Assembly (NCBI GenBank): GCA_015520535.1 | Contig: WAPZ01000691.1 | Coordinates: 1 to 13,631 of the forward strand | Reading direction: 5' to 3' | Length of the DNA stretch: 13,631 nucleotides | Origin: Candidatus Heimdallarchaeota archaeon | Lineage (GTDB): Archaea; Asgardarchaeota; Heimdallarchaeia; Hodarchaeales; S146-22 | Shown here: piece by piece, positions 1 to 7,469 of the stretch | How positions within the stretch are numbered: position 1 is the stretch's first letter | How the letters are laid out: each line of letters begins with the position of its first letter | Position numbers and translations under genes: made by a program | Notes under the pieces: generated by a model | Database searches by the model: none | Seen by the model: the letters and a program-made list of their open reading frames with translations, nothing else | What the model was told of the DNA's origin: nothing

Positions 1-88
1 TGTAATCTTTTTTACAATTAAAAAAATTTTACGTTTTTCTTTTTAAACCTTTTTCCTCACATATTCTATCTAATTAAATAGTTAGTCA

Positions 89-98
89 TTATAAATAA
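89..98 (+). promoter_or_regulatory. TATA-like promoter element for the proteasome pair
   Basis: The stretch TTATAAATAA lies in an AT-rich leader about 35-40 nt before the beta subunit ATG. Archaeal TATA boxes are centred about 25 nt before the transcription start, so a start near 118-122 would leave a short leader holding the GGTGAG ribosome-binding site at 121-126. No clear BRE was identified. The element was placed by eye and the transcription start is inferred. Confidence 0.45.
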
Positions 99-131
99 GG
101 GATGGGAGTGGGTACTTGAAGGTGAGTTTCC

Positions 132-803
132 ATGTTTGATATGAAAAACCCTATAAAAAATGTTAATCCTAATTTCTCCCCGTCAAAAGGAACTACGGGA
201 GTTGCTCTACGTTTTAAAGATGGTGTAGTCCTTGCTGCCGATCGAAGAGCCTCCATGGGATATTTAGTTGCTTCGAAACGGGCTAAAAAAGTACACATGG
301 TTACGGATCGTATAGCCATCGGCATTTCGGGTCTTGTGAGCGATGCCATGGCTCTAGTTGACTTTATGCGCAGCGAACTTAAACTCTACGAACTTGAAAA
401 TGAATACCCCGCTACCGTTGCTGTTGCCGCTAAACTCTTAAGTGTCATTCTGTATGGTGGGTATCGTCGTTATTTCCCCTACTGGGTGCAGTTAGTTCTT
501 GGTGGAGTAGATCGCACCGGACCACATATTTATAGTTTAGACTTATCCGGCTCTGTTAGTGAGGAAGATTACTTCACCATCGGTTCTGGTTCTCCAATGT
601 CCTTTGGTGTGCTTGAAGCTCAATATAAACCCGATTTAACGAAAGAAGAAGCTCTAAATCTTGCTATTACCGCACTAAAAACCTCTATTGCTCGTGACCT
701 TGCTACTGGTAACGGTATTGATGCCTTAGTGATAACCGCCGACGGCGTCGAAACAAAAGCGATAACGCTGACCTACAAAGAGGAAGAAGATTCTTCAACA
801 TAA
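132..803 (+). CDS. psmB: 20S proteasome beta subunit (catalytic, Thr protease)
   Basis: This is the peptidase subunit of the 20S proteasome core, which degrades unfolded or tagged proteins in the cytoplasm. The 223-residue product has a roughly 20-residue propeptide ending Lys-Gly, then Thr21-Thr22-Gly. With Thr21 as mature residue 1, Asp37 and Lys53 fall exactly on the family catalytic positions Asp17 and Lys33. A GSGS loop sits at 151-154, and the R-D-L-A-T-G segment at 188-193 supplies the conserved Asp and a Thr where Ser is common. The subunit therefore looks catalytically competent. The start at 132 is supported by GGTGAG at 121-126; Met4 is a poorer option. The alpha subunit gene follows 66 nt downstream on the same strand, so the two are probably co-expressed. 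Confidence 0.95.
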   Translation: MFDMKNPIKNVNPNFSPSKGTTGVALRFKDGVVLAADRRASMGYLVASKRAKKVHMVTDRIAIGISGLVSDAMALVDFMRSELKLYELENEYPATVAVAAKLLSVILYGGYRRYFPYWVQLVLGGVDRTGPHIYSLDLSGSVSEEDYFTIGSGSPMSFGVLEAQYKPDLTKEEALNLAITALKTSIARDLATGNGIDALVITADGVETKAITLTYKEEEDSST

Positions 804-869
804 AGACCATTAACCAACTAATTAAATAAAAAAAAATAACTTAATCTTAATAAGGAGGAATAAAAAGAA

Positions 870-1547
870 ATGTTTGGTAATTCTAGAGCGGCATACGACA
901 AAACAGCTGCAATGTGGAGCCCCGATGGGGAACTGGTACAATTATTATATGCCCGAAAAGCAAGTGAAAAAGGTGCAGCGGGGATTGGACTGCTTTTAGA
1001 CGAAAGACACATCCTCTTAGCCGGTGAATATGTCCATTTAAATGATCCACTCATTGAGTCACCGAAAAAAATTAAGTACATCGATGATAAACTTTATATC
1101 ATGGCTTCTGGACTCTCTACCGATTCTAATTACCTCATCACCCAAGCACAATACATGGCTCAACAAAATCGATTAATATATGGAGAACGAATGAGTGCTA
1201 AAGCATTAGCAATGAAATTAGGCGATCTAATGGCACGCCACACGCTTGTTGGTGGGCTACGACCCTTTGGAACCTCATTGTTAATTGCCGGATACGAATT
1301 TCCCGCTGACGTGGCTAAACTTTATTTTGTGGACAATGGCGGAGCATACTTTTCAACAAAAGCCTATGCTGCCGGGCAAGGCTCTTCCCAAATCATCGCC
1401 TATCTAAGAGAACACTATAAGATGGGCCTTAGCGTTGATGACGCCAAAAAACTTGTTTTAGACGCCATGACAAAAGCCACGGGAAGAGCTGAACCCTTAA
1501 AAGAAGAGGAAGTCGAATTCTTAGTTGTAGGCCCCGATTCTCCATAA
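870..1547 (+). CDS. psmA: 20S proteasome alpha subunit (divergent)
   Basis: This is the structural ring subunit that gates entry to the beta chamber and docks ATPase activators. It has the alpha signature: an N-terminal Tyr9-Asp10-Lys11 gate motif (usually YDR), Ser17-Pro18-Asp19-Gly20, Tyr27-Ala28-Arg29, and an R-P-F-G-T-S motif in the middle. There is no N-terminal Thr nucleophile, so it is not a beta subunit. Lys67 aligns with Lys66 of the Thermoplasma alpha subunit, which binds HbYX tails of activators, and Gly81 with its Gly80. The usual Glu before the conserved Tyr (Q-V-E-Y) is replaced by Leu26, and the segment is generally divergent. A strong AAGGAGGAA site at 852-860 supports the start and is better than the site of the upstream beta gene. 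An in-house duplicate alpha elsewhere in the genome cannot be excluded. Confidence 0.9.
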   Translation: MFGNSRAAYDKTAAMWSPDGELVQLLYARKASEKGAAGIGLLLDERHILLAGEYVHLNDPLIESPKKIKYIDDKLYIMASGLSTDSNYLITQAQYMAQQNRLIYGERMSAKALAMKLGDLMARHTLVGGLRPFGTSLLIAGYEFPADVAKLYFVDNGGAYFSTKAYAAGQGSSQIIAYLREHYKMGLSVDDAKKLVLDAMTKATGRAEPLKEEEVEFLVVGPDSP

Positions 1548-1573
1548 AAAAGCCACACCGCATCTTCTCTCAA

Positions 1574-1593
1574 TTTTTGCCTTATCCTTTTTT
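1574..1593 (+). terminator. T-rich terminator after the proteasome pair
   Basis: Runs of five and six T residues interrupted by short C/G stretches begin about 27 nt after the alpha stop codon. Archaeal RNA polymerase commonly terminates at such T-tracts without a hairpin. An AT-rich stretch at about 1625-1650 follows and could hold the promoter of the next gene. The assignment is by pattern only. Confidence 0.4.
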
Positions 1594-1728
1594 ATTATGC
1601 TATCATTTGTAAATAAAATCCATGCTTTTTAATTTTATTTTATTAAAAAACGAGTCCACTACCGCAACCGCAATGACATGTGCTGTGCGGTGATGGAAGG
1701 AGCAAAATTATTTTCACAGGTGCACAAA

Positions 1729-2610
1729 ATGCCGAGGTTACAACAAATAGAACTAGAAAAAGCCGGATATATTGCGTCTGAAGAAATCAACTTAGCCTTG
1801 TCCGTCGCGTTACATTTAGAAAAACCCGTGTTAGTCGAAGGTCCGGCCGGAACAGGTAAAACCAGCATCGCTCTGGCTGCAGCTAAAGCTTTAAATTGGG
1901 AACTTTATAGAATTCAATGTTATGAAGGTATTAGCGACGTACAAATCATTGGCGAGTTTAATTATAAAAAACAACTTTTGCAGATTGAAATGGATAAAGC
2001 TGCGGGTTCTTACCAAAATGGAGCCTTCACAAATATATTTTCTGAGGAATTCTTTATCAAACGCCCACTACTGCAAGCTATGACGAATGGAAAACCCACG
2101 GTTTTATTGATTGATGAAATTGATAAGGCTGATTTTGAATTTGAAGCTTTTCTGTTAGAAGCGCTCGGAGAAAAACAAATAACAGTTCCCGAGCTCGGAA
2201 CTTTCACTCAACAAAATACCATGTTAACAATTTTGACGTCTAATGCCACTCGTGATTTATCTGAAGCTCTGCGCCGTCGATGCTTATATCTTTATTTGGA
2301 CTTCCCCACCCCCGACCAAGAGAAAGAAATTATAAAGGTTCATACCCAAGGTGAATTGGATGAACCCATCCTTAACACCATCGCTCACATCATTGCTAAT
2401 ATTCGAAAACAAAACTTACGCAAAGTCCCGTCCATTTCAGAATCCATCGATTGGGCAAAAACGCTCATCGCACTCGGCATTAAACACATTGACATAGATG
2501 TCATCCACAAAACCTTGCCCATTCTTTTAAAATATCATGAAGATATCGAACGAATTGAAAACTGGCTCCGTCAACGAACACTTAAAGAAATCACCGAAAT
2601 ACAAAACTAA
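1729..2610 (+). CDS. MoxR/CoxD-type AAA+ ATPase
   Basis: This is a AAA+ ATPase of the MoxR group, whose members remodel or mature protein complexes together with a VWA-domain partner. Counting from the ATG at 1729 (293 residues), Walker A is G-P-A-G-T-G-K-T at 38-45, Walker B is V-L-L-I-D-E with Asp129-Glu130, a sensor-1-like Asn172 follows, and an Arg cluster at 182-184 fits the arginine finger. The N-terminal E-L-E-K-A-G-Y segment is typical of CoxD-like members. I chose 1729 because AGGTG at 1718-1722 is well spaced and the conserved family region begins right after it. An ATG at 1678 would add 17 residues but has no visible ribosome site. The VWA gene follows after 28 nt. CoxD proteins of this family are known to help sulfurate the CO dehydrogenase active site; the client here is unknown. 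Confidence 0.88.
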   Translation: MPRLQQIELEKAGYIASEEINLALSVALHLEKPVLVEGPAGTGKTSIALAAAKALNWELYRIQCYEGISDVQIIGEFNYKKQLLQIEMDKAAGSYQNGAFTNIFSEEFFIKRPLLQAMTNGKPTVLLIDEIDKADFEFEAFLLEALGEKQITVPELGTFTQQNTMLTILTSNATRDLSEALRRRCLYLYLDFPTPDQEKEIIKVHTQGELDEPILNTIAHIIANIRKQNLRKVPSISESIDWAKTLIALGIKHIDIDVIHKTLPILLKYHEDIERIENWLRQRTLKEITEIQN

Positions 2611-2638
2611 AAAAGAAAACCAAAAATGTTGATAGCCA

Positions 2639-4156
2639 ATGGGCGTCATTACAGACTTTGTTCATACACTGCGAACTCATGGCGCAGATGTCAGCATCCA
2701 TGAGGTTTTGGATATACAAAAAACATTATCCACCATTCCCTTATTAACAAGAAGCCAAGCAAAAGCCTTACTTAGAACGGTTTTAATTAAAAGAGTCGAA
2801 GACTTTCCGATTTATGAGTATTGTTTTGAAAAATTCTTTAGTACGGATAACTTTATTGATTTAGAAACCGCAAATTATTTAGCTTTAGCAGATCATCATC
2901 CCGCTTCTGCACAAGATGCACAAAAAAATATAAAAAAAGATATCACAAAAGAACAACACTATCCAGCACGCCCACCAAGTGAAATGAATCTGGCATACTC
3001 AAAAAAGAAAAAAATCTTCCTTCGCTGGCTTTCCAATACGACAACTCGGGTCGGTGAATTACTCCTTCAAAATCGAATCGACACTGCCGGCAAACTCCTC
3101 GCTGAAATGGCTTCTCAAAAAGCCCGAACTTCGTCTCAAGTCATACAAGAATTAAATAACCTCAAATACGACCTCATGCGCTCTTTTGCCATTGCTTACG
3201 GAAATTTCGAGCAAATTCTTTATCAATCATCTGACACCCAACGTAACGAAGCATTTGAACTCCTCAAAAAAATTGAAAAAGCACATAAAATTGCTGACCG
3301 TGAAATCTTAAAAAAATATGCCTTAACCTATCATGACTTTGCCGCCCTTAAAAAAACCCCATACCCCGCCCACTCACGAGCTGAATTGATCGAACAACTT
3401 CTCGATACGCCCTTCCCCGAACTACGAATCAACGTAGAACAAATAAAAAAAGAACTGCTACTTTTAGGAAAAAAAATCGCCACTAAAGAACTACGAAAAC
3501 GACAACTCGCAAAAAAAGGCAGCCTCGATTTCCGAAAAACCATGCGAATGAATATTTCCAATGGTGGCACACTCTTTAATCTCATCTATAAGAAAAAAAG
3601 AATCGAAGACCCTAAAATCATCTTACTCACCGATATTTCTTCCTCCACCTCGTGGGTCGCTGACTGGTTTTTCATCATTTCTTATACCGCAAGAATGACC
3701 TTCAGACACATCCGGATCTTTGAATTTGACTCCACCATTGTTGAAGTCACTGACGCGCTCCACAGCTTCACCCTCGAAAACGCCCTCAAATCACGCGTCG
3801 AAGCGTGGAGAAAACCTTTCCGCACGAGACACTATCATTCCAACTATGAAACCACGTTTGAAGACTTCCTTGAATATATGAAACACGGACTAGACCGAAA
3901 AACTACTGTCATCATCCTTGGGGATTGTCGAGACTTTAACGGAAGCTGGGTCCCCGAAGGCCTACCACGCTCCGCACTCCTCCTCAAACAAATCATCGAA
4001 AAAGTCAAACGCGTGATCATCCTCAACCCAGAACCGTATAAGTCTTGGAATACTGGTGACTCTGTAGTATTTTACTATCAACAAATGGGAGCGGAAGTTC
4101 ATCAAGTGAGTACGTTACGCGATCTCATCGAATTCGTTTTAAATTTCGAAATATAA
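2639..4156 (+). CDS. CoxE-like VWA-domain protein
   Basis: This 505-residue protein is the expected partner of the upstream MoxR-type ATPase. Residues 1 to about 290 are mostly charged and helical in character. A basic K-G-S-L-D-F-R-K-T stretch typical of CoxE-like proteins precedes the VWA fold. The MIDAS metal site is visible as Asp332-x-Ser334-x-Ser336, with Thr405 or Thr406 and Asp429 (in I-L-G-D) as the likely remaining ligands. The second Ser position is S-S-S rather than the common S-G-S. In known MoxR-VWA pairs the metal-bound VWA protein acts as adaptor between ATPase and client. No clear Shine-Dalgarno precedes the ATG, so translation may be coupled to the upstream gene. The LarE-type gene follows 37 nt downstream. 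The pairing is solid; the client is unknown. Confidence 0.87.
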   Translation: MGVITDFVHTLRTHGADVSIHEVLDIQKTLSTIPLLTRSQAKALLRTVLIKRVEDFPIYEYCFEKFFSTDNFIDLETANYLALADHHPASAQDAQKNIKKDITKEQHYPARPPSEMNLAYSKKKKIFLRWLSNTTTRVGELLLQNRIDTAGKLLAEMASQKARTSSQVIQELNNLKYDLMRSFAIAYGNFEQILYQSSDTQRNEAFELLKKIEKAHKIADREILKKYALTYHDFAALKKTPYPAHSRAELIEQLLDTPFPELRINVEQIKKELLLLGKKIATKELRKRQLAKKGSLDFRKTMRMNISNGGTLFNLIYKKKRIEDPKIILLTDISSSTSWVADWFFIISYTARMTFRHIRIFEFDSTIVEVTDALHSFTLENALKSRVEAWRKPFRTRHYHSNYETTFEDFLEYMKHGLDRKTTVIILGDCRDFNGSWVPEGLPRSALLLKQIIEKVKRVIILNPEPYKSWNTGDSVVFYYQQMGAEVHQVSTLRDLIEFVLNFEI

Positions 4157-4193
4157 GTCGTTAACAAACCTAATAACAAACTCTGGTGGTTAT

Positions 4194-5063
4194 ATGCTCT
4201 CTTCAGAACTCGTCGAAAAAATTAACGCCGTTAAAAACCTCTTTAATAATAAAATTGTTGTGGTTGCTTATTCGGGAGGGGTGGACAGTGCCGTAGTCGG
4301 AAAACTCGCTCAACTCTACGCTAAACAAGCTTATTTAGTCACTACCCATTCCCTCGTAACTCCACCCGGTGAACTAGACATCGCAAAAAAAGTTGCCAAG
4401 GAAATCGGCTTACCACACCTTATCTTTGAAATTGATGAACTCGAAAACGAAAACTTCCGAAAAAACCCCATCAACCGCTGCTACTTTTGCAAAACCGAAT
4501 TAAGCGATGTTCTTTTCCAAGTCGCAAAAAAATATAATGCCGACCTTATTGTGGACGGAACCAATTATTCTGACATCAGCGGCTCTGACCACCGCCCCGG
4601 ATATCAAGCCATCAAAGAAAAAGGTATTGTAAGCCCCCTCGTACTAGCCAAAATCACCAAAAAAGAAGTCCGCGAATTAGCACGCTACTGGAAACTTTCC
4701 GTAGCCGAAAAACCTAGCATGGCCTGCCTATCCTCACGGTTTCCCTATGGCGTCGAACTCACCCCCGAAAAAATTAAACGCGTGGCTCAAGCTGAATTAT
4801 ACCTACGACAAAAATTGAACATCAAAATCCTCCGTGTACGGGATCATGACGGCCTCGCACGAATCGAAGTGGCACCCGATGAACGTTCAAAATTTTTTGA
4901 TCCCACCATCATGGATCAAGTCTATGAAAAATTCCGAGAACTCGGCTTTACCTATGTCACCTTAGATCTCAAGGGCTATCGTTCCGGCGCACTAAATGAA
5001 GTCCTAAAAAAACGCCCTCTCATCTTGCCGCTACAAAAACAATCTAAACCTACTATCCGCTAA
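4194..5063 (+). CDS. larE: LarE-type ATP-dependent sulfur transferase (PP-loop), three-Cys form
   Basis: LarE converts the two carboxylates of the nickel-pincer cofactor precursor to thiocarboxylates. The 289-residue product has the PP-loop S-G-G-V-D-S at 27-32 for ATP pyrophosphate chemistry, a G-T-N-Y-S-D segment at 122-127, and Cys178 in the A-C-L-S-S-R-F motif. Cys178 aligns with the sacrificial Cys176 of the Lactobacillus enzyme. Cys96 and Cys99 (R-C-Y-F-C-K) are also present. This three-cysteine pattern is known in LarE proteins that bind a [4Fe-4S] cluster and are thought to be catalytic rather than sacrificial. GGTGGT at 4185-4190 supports the start. No larA, larB or larC is present in the window, so the substrate could be a different cofactor. 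Co-direction with the ATPase-VWA pair suggests a shared operon. Confidence 0.9.
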   Translation: MLSSELVEKINAVKNLFNNKIVVVAYSGGVDSAVVGKLAQLYAKQAYLVTTHSLVTPPGELDIAKKVAKEIGLPHLIFEIDELENENFRKNPINRCYFCKTELSDVLFQVAKKYNADLIVDGTNYSDISGSDHRPGYQAIKEKGIVSPLVLAKITKKEVRELARYWKLSVAEKPSMACLSSRFPYGVELTPEKIKRVAQAELYLRQKLNIKILRVRDHDGLARIEVAPDERSKFFDPTIMDQVYEKFRELGFTYVTLDLKGYRSGALNEVLKKRPLILPLQKQSKPTIR

Positions 5064-5101
5064 TAGTTTATTAAGTGCTCTGCATACCACAATCCATTCA
5101 G

Positions 5102-6181
5102 TTAAAACATCCATTTTCCATTTTCTAAGACTTTTTTCTCATCTACGTATAATGCGGCATCAAAAAGCATTCCCGATAATTGACAGCTCCCCGGTTCACC
5201 GCCAAATGCCACTGATATAACGCCTAAACGCAATTCACTAAACAAGGACTCTAATGCCATCTTTGGATTTAAACCAATTGAAATGGAATTCAACTGCGGT
5301 CTCTCGGTACACAAGCGCTGAATCGTTGCTTGTAATGTTGCATCTCCCTTTTCAGCCTCGATCGAAACAATGTGCCCTTTTTCCACGAAAATTTTTACAT
5401 TTTCAATTTTCCCGCCCATTCTAAACATCGGTTGTGTTAAATAAAGCGTACCAGCAGCGCTCATTTCTTGTGGACGGAATTCAATCAGTCCCGCTGGCAA
5501 AACAGTTTTATACCTTCCCATTTCAACATCTCTTTCACTGATGACACCTGTTTCCACAAAAATCGAATTTTTACCAATTTTAAAGCGAAAATCAGTCCCA
5601 CTTTCCGATAAAAGGCGAATTTCTTTGCTGTTTTTGAGTTGACCAAGAAACGTTTCAGCTTGGTGGGATAGTTCTTCATAGTCGATTAATAGAGATTGTA
5701 TTACAGCATCTTTCCACGCTAAATAGTCAAATCCATACGTTTTGGCACGTTCCTTTGTTACTTTACCCCATAACACATGTGCATGCCGAACTTTTCGTTC
5801 CTTATGTACTTTGCCAATCTTACTTCCCGAAGAGGAATAGGCTTTATATTTATCGTCTGGAACGTTTGATAAAACGTATGGATTAGCGGGACCGGAAATT
5901 GTGATTAATACATCAGTTTTTTCTGCCAATGCTAGTTCATGCTGGGGCGTTTGCTTGAGCGTTTCTAAACTGGCTACTTTTAATGCATTTTCAAATAAGA
6001 AATCTGTTATGACAGTTATCAATGGCACTGCTCCATTTTTATAGCATTCAACCGCAAGAAAACCCGCAAAATCAATGGTATGCCCCCATGTACTAATATG
6101 AACATGTTCGCCTTTTTTTACGTTCAAACTCTCATTTACGATTTTTTCAGCAACGTTTCTCAGTTTTATTTCATCATCCAT
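5102..6181 (-). CDS. M29 (aminopeptidase T) family protein with degenerate metal site
   Basis: Overall sequence pattern matches the M29/COG2309 aminopeptidase family, whose active members use a two-metal site to trim N-terminal residues in the cytoplasm. Counting from the ATG at 6181 (359 residues), the landmarks are L-P-A-G at 228-231, N-P at 305-306, a V-A-F-G segment near 324-327 and a C-terminal F-D. At the ligand positions the family Glu after L-P-A-G is Leu232, the Glu six residues before N-P is Ser299, the His of H-I-A-L-G is Ser323, and the His of H-x-D appears to be Leu, leaving only Asp341. It is therefore probably not a canonical metallopeptidase. A GTG at 6190 is an alternative start adding three residues. 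The gene converges on the LarE gene with a 38-nt gap. Confidence 0.75.
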   Translation of the reverse strand: MDDEIKLRNVAEKIVNESLNVKKGEHVHISTWGHTIDFAGFLAVECYKNGAVPLITVITDFLFENALKVASLETLKQTPQHELALAEKTDVLITISGPANPYVLSNVPDDKYKAYSSSGSKIGKVHKERKVRHAHVLWGKVTKERAKTYGFDYLAWKDAVIQSLLIDYEELSHQAETFLGQLKNSKEIRLLSESGTDFRFKIGKNSIFVETGVISERDVEMGRYKTVLPAGLIEFRPQEMSAAGTLYLTQPMFRMGGKIENVKIFVEKGHIVSIEAEKGDATLQATIQRLCTERPQLNSISIGLNPKMALESLFSELRLGVISVAFGGEPGSCQLSGMLFDAALYVDEKKVLENGKWMF

Positions 6182-6307
6182 TATATACACGCTTCATTGC
6201 CTTTTATGTATCAAGCAAAATTCATTTTTTCCTCTTTTAAAGATTTTGAAACTTTCCTTCGTTACATTTTATAATGGATTTTAATTTTGTGTAACTGGCG
6301 AAGTAAA
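6182..6307. promoter_or_regulatory. Divergent promoter region
   Basis: This AT-rich spacer separates two divergent genes. On the minus strand CTTTAAAAGA at about 6233-6242 is a TATA candidate for the M29-like gene. On the plus strand TTTTATAAT at about 6267-6275 is a TATA candidate for the orphan gene, which would put its transcript start near 6297-6300 and favour the GTG start at 6308. No clear operator was seen. Confidence 0.35.
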
Positions 6308-7123
6308 GTGGTATCCACACCCATAACATCTGTTAACCGTTACTCACCCGATATCTTAAAAAATCTTAAGAAAGAACTTGCCGATATAATTCTAGCCGCT
6401 GTCATACAAAATAGAAAACAATATGGTGCCTTAAAATCCCTTTTTGCACTTTCACTACATTTAAATAATGAAAGAAATGCTTCACTTACGGTTTTACATT
6501 TCATTGCAGTCTTTGACCCCGCACATGGCATCTATCCTTACCTTAAGGCCGTTGAAACTGCCCCCTATGTGGCAATCCATAAATACCTGCTTTCAAAATA
6601 CCTCTTTTCTAAAATATCAGAACTCAATAAAACTTACTCACTTATTACCTGGACACCACTGACGCTTTATGACTTTATTCATGGCTTTGAAGGAAAATAT
6701 GAACTTTTCACTCGACTCTGGCAATTATACTGGATGCTTCCCACCTTTAGAAATCTTCCTGCTCCAGAGCCGACCGACCTAATTATCGGAAAACTTTTCC
6801 CGTTTCCACGAAAAGAAAACCTTCCACATCTACACTATTCCAATTTTTTGAAAATCTTGCTCGCACGATATAACTTGCTAGACTACTACAAAATCTTTCC
6901 CTCTCTTACGGAAATTACACACGCCTTTACCTTTTATTACTACCTCATTTGGGATACATATCAAAAAATTCAGTCACACCAAGAGTTTACCTCACAAACT
7001 CCCCTAGAAAAAAGCCTTATTTCACTTGTCACTAACAAAACCATAAAAGAGCACCTTTCCCTAGTTCCTTATTTTCCACCAGCATTTATTCTCTTTCAAA
7101 ATACTATACGTCAAAACTTTTAG
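6308..7123 (+). CDS. Hypothetical protein, aromatic-rich, unrecognised family
   Basis: I do not recognise this protein. From the GTG at 6308 it has 271 residues, is basic overall and unusually rich in Tyr, Phe and Leu, with clusters such as F-Y-Y-Y-L-I-W near the C-terminal third. There is no signal peptide, no uninterrupted hydrophobic span long enough for a clear membrane helix, no Cys-rich motif and no nucleotide-binding loop. Regularly spaced leucines and aromatics suggest an all-helical fold. Start choice is weak: a TTG at 6287 would give 278 residues, and neither start has a good ribosome site. Coding appears real because the frame is open for more than 800 nt in AT-rich DNA and shares the C-rich third-position style of the upstream genes. 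It is likely a lineage-specific protein. Confidence 0.65.
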   Translation: MVSTPITSVNRYSPDILKNLKKELADIILAAVIQNRKQYGALKSLFALSLHLNNERNASLTVLHFIAVFDPAHGIYPYLKAVETAPYVAIHKYLLSKYLFSKISELNKTYSLITWTPLTLYDFIHGFEGKYELFTRLWQLYWMLPTFRNLPAPEPTDLIIGKLFPFPRKENLPHLHYSNFLKILLARYNLLDYYKIFPSLTEITHAFTFYYYLIWDTYQKIQSHQEFTSQTPLEKSLISLVTNKTIKEHLSLVPYFPPAFILFQNTIRQNF

Positions 7124-7301
7124 TGGAATTAATTACGTTTTTTATTCCCTTATTTCTCTTATAGGCATTCTATATCGTTTTTTTCCATAGTTGTAGAAAG
7201 TTTAACTCTTTTATCATATATATTACACTTAGTCTGTTATAAATCCTTTTGTAACCCCTTAATAAGATGTTAGAGGGATTCTTAAGTGAATAGAATTATA
7301 A

Positions 7302-7325
7302 GTATTAGCCAAAATTGGTTATAAC
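7302..7325. repeat. Imperfect palindrome upstream of the HMG-CoA reductase gene
   Basis: Two 11-nt arms (GTATTAGCCAA and TTGGTTATAAC) flank a central AA. Eight of eleven positions are complementary, with a perfect inner CCAA/TTGG core. The right arm overlaps a TTATAAC sequence that could be a TATA box for a short transcript downstream. It could be an operator, but no regulator gene is nearby and AT-rich DNA produces such symmetry by chance. Confidence 0.3.
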
Positions 7326-7333
7326 AAAGATAA

Positions 7334-7456
7334 ATGAATAGTAAAGATGTAGAAATCGCAACTCACGGAATAAGGGCAATGGGTCACCCTTTTGTGATTT
7401 TTATTTTTGTGAACGTTTCTTTCTCGAGGTGGTGGGTAACTCAGAAATTATTTTAA
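7334..7456 (+). CDS. Possible 40-residue small protein in the HMG-CoA reductase leader
   Basis: An ATG-started frame of 40 codons ending in TAA lies 85 nt before the HMG-CoA reductase ATG. The predicted peptide has a charged N-terminus, a hydrophobic stretch F-V-I-F-I-F-V-N-V-S-F in the middle and a Trp-Trp pair near the end. No ribosome-binding site with G residues precedes the ATG, and the hydrophobic part is encoded by the T-run discussed as a terminator, so the frame may be incidental. It competes with the ncRNA reading of the same DNA. Confidence 0.18.
   Translation: MNSKDVEIATHGIRAMGHPFVIFIFVNVSFSRWWVTQKLF
7347..7408 (+). ncRNA. Candidate structured RNA or leader hairpin
   Basis: An outer nine-pair stem (7353-7361 with 7392-7400, one G-U pair) stacks directly on an inner five-pair stem (AAGGG 7372-7376 with CCCTT 7387-7391). 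There is a 10-nt bulge on the 5' side and a 10-nt loop. The 3' arm runs into a T-rich tract to 7408. A TTATAAC at 7319-7325 is placed about 25 nt before the stem, as expected of a promoter for a roughly 60-nt RNA. It matches no family I recognise and could equally be a leader structure or attenuator of the downstream gene. Confidence 0.3.
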
Positions 7457-7469
7457 GGCTTGACAATAT

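Noticed and set aside
6080..6274. Plus-strand 64-codon frame covering the divergent promoter
   Set aside because: It overlaps the start of the M29-like gene on the other strand, lacks a ribosome site and has an unconvincing Phe-rich product.
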